From contig JAQBZS010000363.1 in NCBI GenBank assembly GCA_027622115.1, forward strand, positions 1 through 7,178: a stretch of 7,178 nucleotides of DNA. The letters run 5' to 3'. Below the pieces are notes generated by a model. It was not told the origin of the DNA, searched no databases, and saw only the letters and a program-made list of their open reading frames with translations. This DNA comes from Planctomycetota bacterium (GTDB lineage Bacteria > Planctomycetota > Planctomycetia > Planctomycetales > Planctomycetaceae). The position numbers and the translations under genes were made by a program. This document shows, piece after piece, positions 5,448 through 7,178 of this stretch; the stretch's first letter is position 1, and each line of letters opens with the position of its first letter.

Positions 5448-5986
5448 GGTTCGCCTTTCCGGTCGGCATTCCACAAAATCGCACCTTGGGGATCGACGGT
5501 CGCCGTGTCCAGGACTCGCGAATAGCGGGCATCGAGATCGATGGCGGGCAGGTATTGGGGTTGGCGATCGGCGTTGGATCGAGCCGGCCAGAATTGTTCA
5601 ATCACGATGATTTGCACGAGTGGATCGGACGGATGGAGTCGCCGATAAATCTCGTGCTCGCGTTGGATGGCCGACTGATACAGCAGTTTGGCTTGGCCGT
5701 TTTGATAGCCGGGAAATAAGTCGAGACGGCTGATTCCGCCCGGTCGCGTGCTGAAACGTTCTCGCGGTCCCGGATAGAGTTGTACGCCCTTGCCGGAACT
5801 CGTTTCACCCACCACATACGTCCGGTGCGACCACGTCTCGTAACCCGGAAACATGTCCCAAGTCCAGAAGTAGTTGGGACCGACGGTGACCTTGCCTCCC
5901 ATCGCAAATGTGACCAAGTGCCATCCGGAATACCCCGCATAAAGCACGCCGATTGCAATGATCGCCTTCTGTCCGATCGTCGCCAT
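5444..5986 (-). CDS. Small single-pass membrane protein paired with HTTM protein
   Basis: I do not recognise this 180-residue protein as a named family. It has one N-terminal hydrophobic segment (about 8-29, AIIAIGVLYAGYSGWHLVTF), which would act as an uncleaved signal anchor and place the remaining ~150 residues outside the cytoplasmic membrane. Next comes an aromatic stretch, NYFWTWDMFPGYETW (38-52), then a charged soluble domain. A W-x-(M/L)F motif shortly after one TM helix is reminiscent of SdpA and of DUF5819-type proteins encoded beside HTTM genes, but this rests on memory of the motif. Its stop overlaps the HTTM start in ATGA, so the two are probably translationally coupled and act as a complex. 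The ATG at 5984-5986 is chosen because the TM segment follows directly; the long in-frame extension upstream runs antisense into the divergent reductase. Its Shine-Dalgarno is weak. Confidence 0.75.
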   Translation of the reverse strand: MATIGQKAIIAIGVLYAGYSGWHLVTFAMGGKVTVGPNYFWTWDMFPGYETWSHRTYVVGETSSGKGVQLYPGPRERFSTRPGGISRLDLFPGYQNGQAKLLYQSAIQREHEIYRRLHPSDPLVQIIVIEQFWPARSNADRQPQYLPAIDLDARYSRVLDTATVDPQGAILWNADRKGEP

Positions 5987-6061
5987 GAGGCCGCCCGAAA
6001 GTTGGTTTGAGAATGCACCGGTCCGAGATTTCACGTGCTCGTTTCGCCGAACAACACGCGG

Positions 6062-6067
6062 TATAAC
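6062..6067 (+). promoter_or_regulatory. Possible -10 box of the aldo/keto reductase gene
   Basis: TATAAC matches five of six bases of the -10 consensus and lies 42 bases before the ATG at 6110, in the short divergent region at 5987-6109. No good -35 hexamer is found 16-18 bases upstream, so the call is weak. Confidence 0.25.
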
Positions 6068-6109
6068 GTCTCGCCCCACGGACACAATCCTCTTGTGAAT
6101 CGGCGAGCG

Positions 6110-7060
6110 ATGGAATTTCGAGGACTTGGTCAAACCGGATTGCAACTTCCCGTTGTCAGCTTCGGCGCGTCGTCGCTGGGGCAAGAATTTCGCAACGTCG
6201 ACATCAACGAAGCGTTGCGGTCCGTGCATGTGGCCCTCGACTGCGGCATGACGTTTATTGACACGTCACCGTTCTACGGGCGAGGCATGTCGGAAGTAAT
6301 GCTGGGAATCGCGTTGCGCGACATTCCGCGAGACCGCTACCTGTTGGGCTCGAAGCTCGGTCGCTACGACGCGGCGCATTTTGATTTTTCCGCCAAGCGA
6401 GTCGAAGAAAGCGTGGACGTCAGCCTGCATCGTATGGGCGTCGACCACTTGGACATCATCCTGTGTCACGACATCGAATTCGTCGAGATGTCGCAAATTG
6501 TGGATGAAACTCTGCCCGCGCTGCGACGCATCCAAGAACAAGGCAAAGTGCGGTTCGTCGGGATCAGCGGCTATCCGATGCACATCTTCCGCTACGTTTT
6601 GGATCGAACGGACCTGGACGTTGTGCTGTCGTACAACCACTACACCTTACAGAACACGATGTTCGGCGACTTGGTGCCGTACCTGAAGGACAAGCAAGTC
6701 GGCATCATGAACGCGGCCCCGTTTTCGGCTCGGCTGCTCACCAACGCACCGTTGCCACCCTGGCATCGAGCCACCGACGAAGTGCGATCCATCTGTCGCC
6801 AGGCGTCACAACATTGCGAACAGCACGGTGTCGATATTGCTCAAGTCGCGCTGCAGTTTTCGATCGCCAATCCGGACATGACCACATGCATCACCGGCTC
6901 GGCGAATCCGGCTCGCGTCGCTCATTGGGCGAAATGGGCCGAGGAACCGCTGGACGGACAACTGCTCAGCGACGTCCAGGCCATTTTGAAGCCGATCCAA
7001 AATTGGTTTTACACCGAAGGTCGACCCGAGAATAACGACCCAAAGGAATCCTGCAGCTAA
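6110..7060 (+). CDS. Aldo/keto reductase, L-galactose dehydrogenase-like
   Basis: The 316-residue protein is an NAD(P)-dependent aldo/keto reductase with the (beta/alpha)8 fold. The catalytic tetrad is visible: Asp51 and Tyr56 in FIDTSPFYG, Lys82 in LLGSKLGRY, and His120 in DIILCHDIEF. The opening MEFRGLGQTGLQLPVVSFGASSLG, the phrases VGISGYP (150-156) and NAAPFSARLLT (201-211), and a length close to the ~319 residues of plant L-galactose dehydrogenase place it nearer to L-galactose, L-fucose or D-arabinose dehydrogenases than to general aldose reductases. Such enzymes oxidise a sugar at C1 to its lactone. No signal peptide is seen, so it should be cytoplasmic. The ATG at 6110 begins the conserved sequence, although its Shine-Dalgarno is poor; GTG at 6095 is an alternative. 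It is divergent from the HTTM pair with a 123 bp gap. The actual substrate cannot be read from sequence. Confidence 0.9.
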   Translation: MEFRGLGQTGLQLPVVSFGASSLGQEFRNVDINEALRSVHVALDCGMTFIDTSPFYGRGMSEVMLGIALRDIPRDRYLLGSKLGRYDAAHFDFSAKRVEESVDVSLHRMGVDHLDIILCHDIEFVEMSQIVDETLPALRRIQEQGKVRFVGISGYPMHIFRYVLDRTDLDVVLSYNHYTLQNTMFGDLVPYLKDKQVGIMNAAPFSARLLTNAPLPPWHRATDEVRSICRQASQHCEQHGVDIAQVALQFSIANPDMTTCITGSANPARVAHWAKWAEEPLDGQLLSDVQAILKPIQNWFYTEGRPENNDPKESCS

Positions 7061-7155
7061 CGACACCGGTCGCTGAACGAGAAAGATCGTAGGCGATTTG
7101 CCGTCTAGTCTAGTCCTTAACCCAGCGAGACTAATTTACAAGAAGTAGCAAATAG

Positions 7156-7178
7156 ATGGAACTCATTCGTGTTTTTGC
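7156..7178 (+). CDS. Possible start of a truncated gene at the window edge
   Basis: An ATG at 7156 opens a frame encoding MELIRVF that runs off the window after seven codons. No clear Shine-Dalgarno precedes it, and the fragment is too short to assign. The 95 bp before it (7061-7155) shows no terminator or promoter, only a CTAGT tandem duplication near 7105-7115. Confidence 0.15.

Noticed and set aside
5987..6229. Extension of the small membrane protein to 261 residues
   Set aside because: The added 81 residues overlap the divergent reductase gene antisense and precede the signal-anchor helix; the ATG at 5986 is the sensible start.

Overview
The window looks like ordinary chromosomal DNA of a planctomycete, probably of the Pirellulaceae/Planctomycetaceae type. 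This assignment is an inference from protein character: a STAS/RsbW pair with planctomycete-like wording, a short FtsY of NG-domain type, a HAL2-type phosphatase, an HTTM membrane protein, weak Shine-Dalgarno signals and moderately high GC. No rRNA, tRNA, CRISPR array, complete insertion sequence or phage gene is visible.

Layout. Positions 1-324 are non-coding and carry three copies of a ~32-37 bp repeat, two direct and one inverted. The inverted pair can fold into a very long hairpin just beyond the 3' end of a minus-strand ssb gene (325-720), whose product lacks the usual acidic C-terminal tip. A ~295 bp gap with a compact hairpin separates ssb from the divergent plus-strand pair ftsY (1016-1957) and a HAL2/CysQ-type 3'(2'),5'-bisphosphate nucleotidase (1969-2946), which are 11 bp apart and probably cotranscribed. 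Convergent to these is a minus-strand two-gene unit: a STAS anti-sigma-factor antagonist (RsbV/SpoIIAA type, 3483-3842) followed by an RsbW-type HATPase anti-sigma factor/kinase (2973-3404), with a good sigma70-like promoter candidate upstream at 3935-3963.

Further right, still on the minus strand, a small single-TM protein (5444-5986) and a large HTTM-domain (vitamin-K-carboxylase-like) membrane protein (4008-5447) share an ATGA stop/start overlap. Gene order and architecture (small single-pass protein, then HTTM polytopic protein) resemble SdpA-SdpB of the Bacillus SDP toxin-maturation system, but no toxin precursor is visible and the resemblance is architectural only. Divergent from this pair is an aldo/keto reductase of the L-galactose dehydrogenase-like group (6110-7060). 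The last ~118 bp hold no complete gene.

The genes fall into independent housekeeping or regulatory units: DNA metabolism (ssb), membrane protein targeting (ftsY), nucleotide clearance from sulfur metabolism (HAL2/CysQ), and partner-switching regulation (STAS/RsbW). The HTTM pair is the least explained part. The best leads are the HTTM pair and the repeat cluster with its hairpin.
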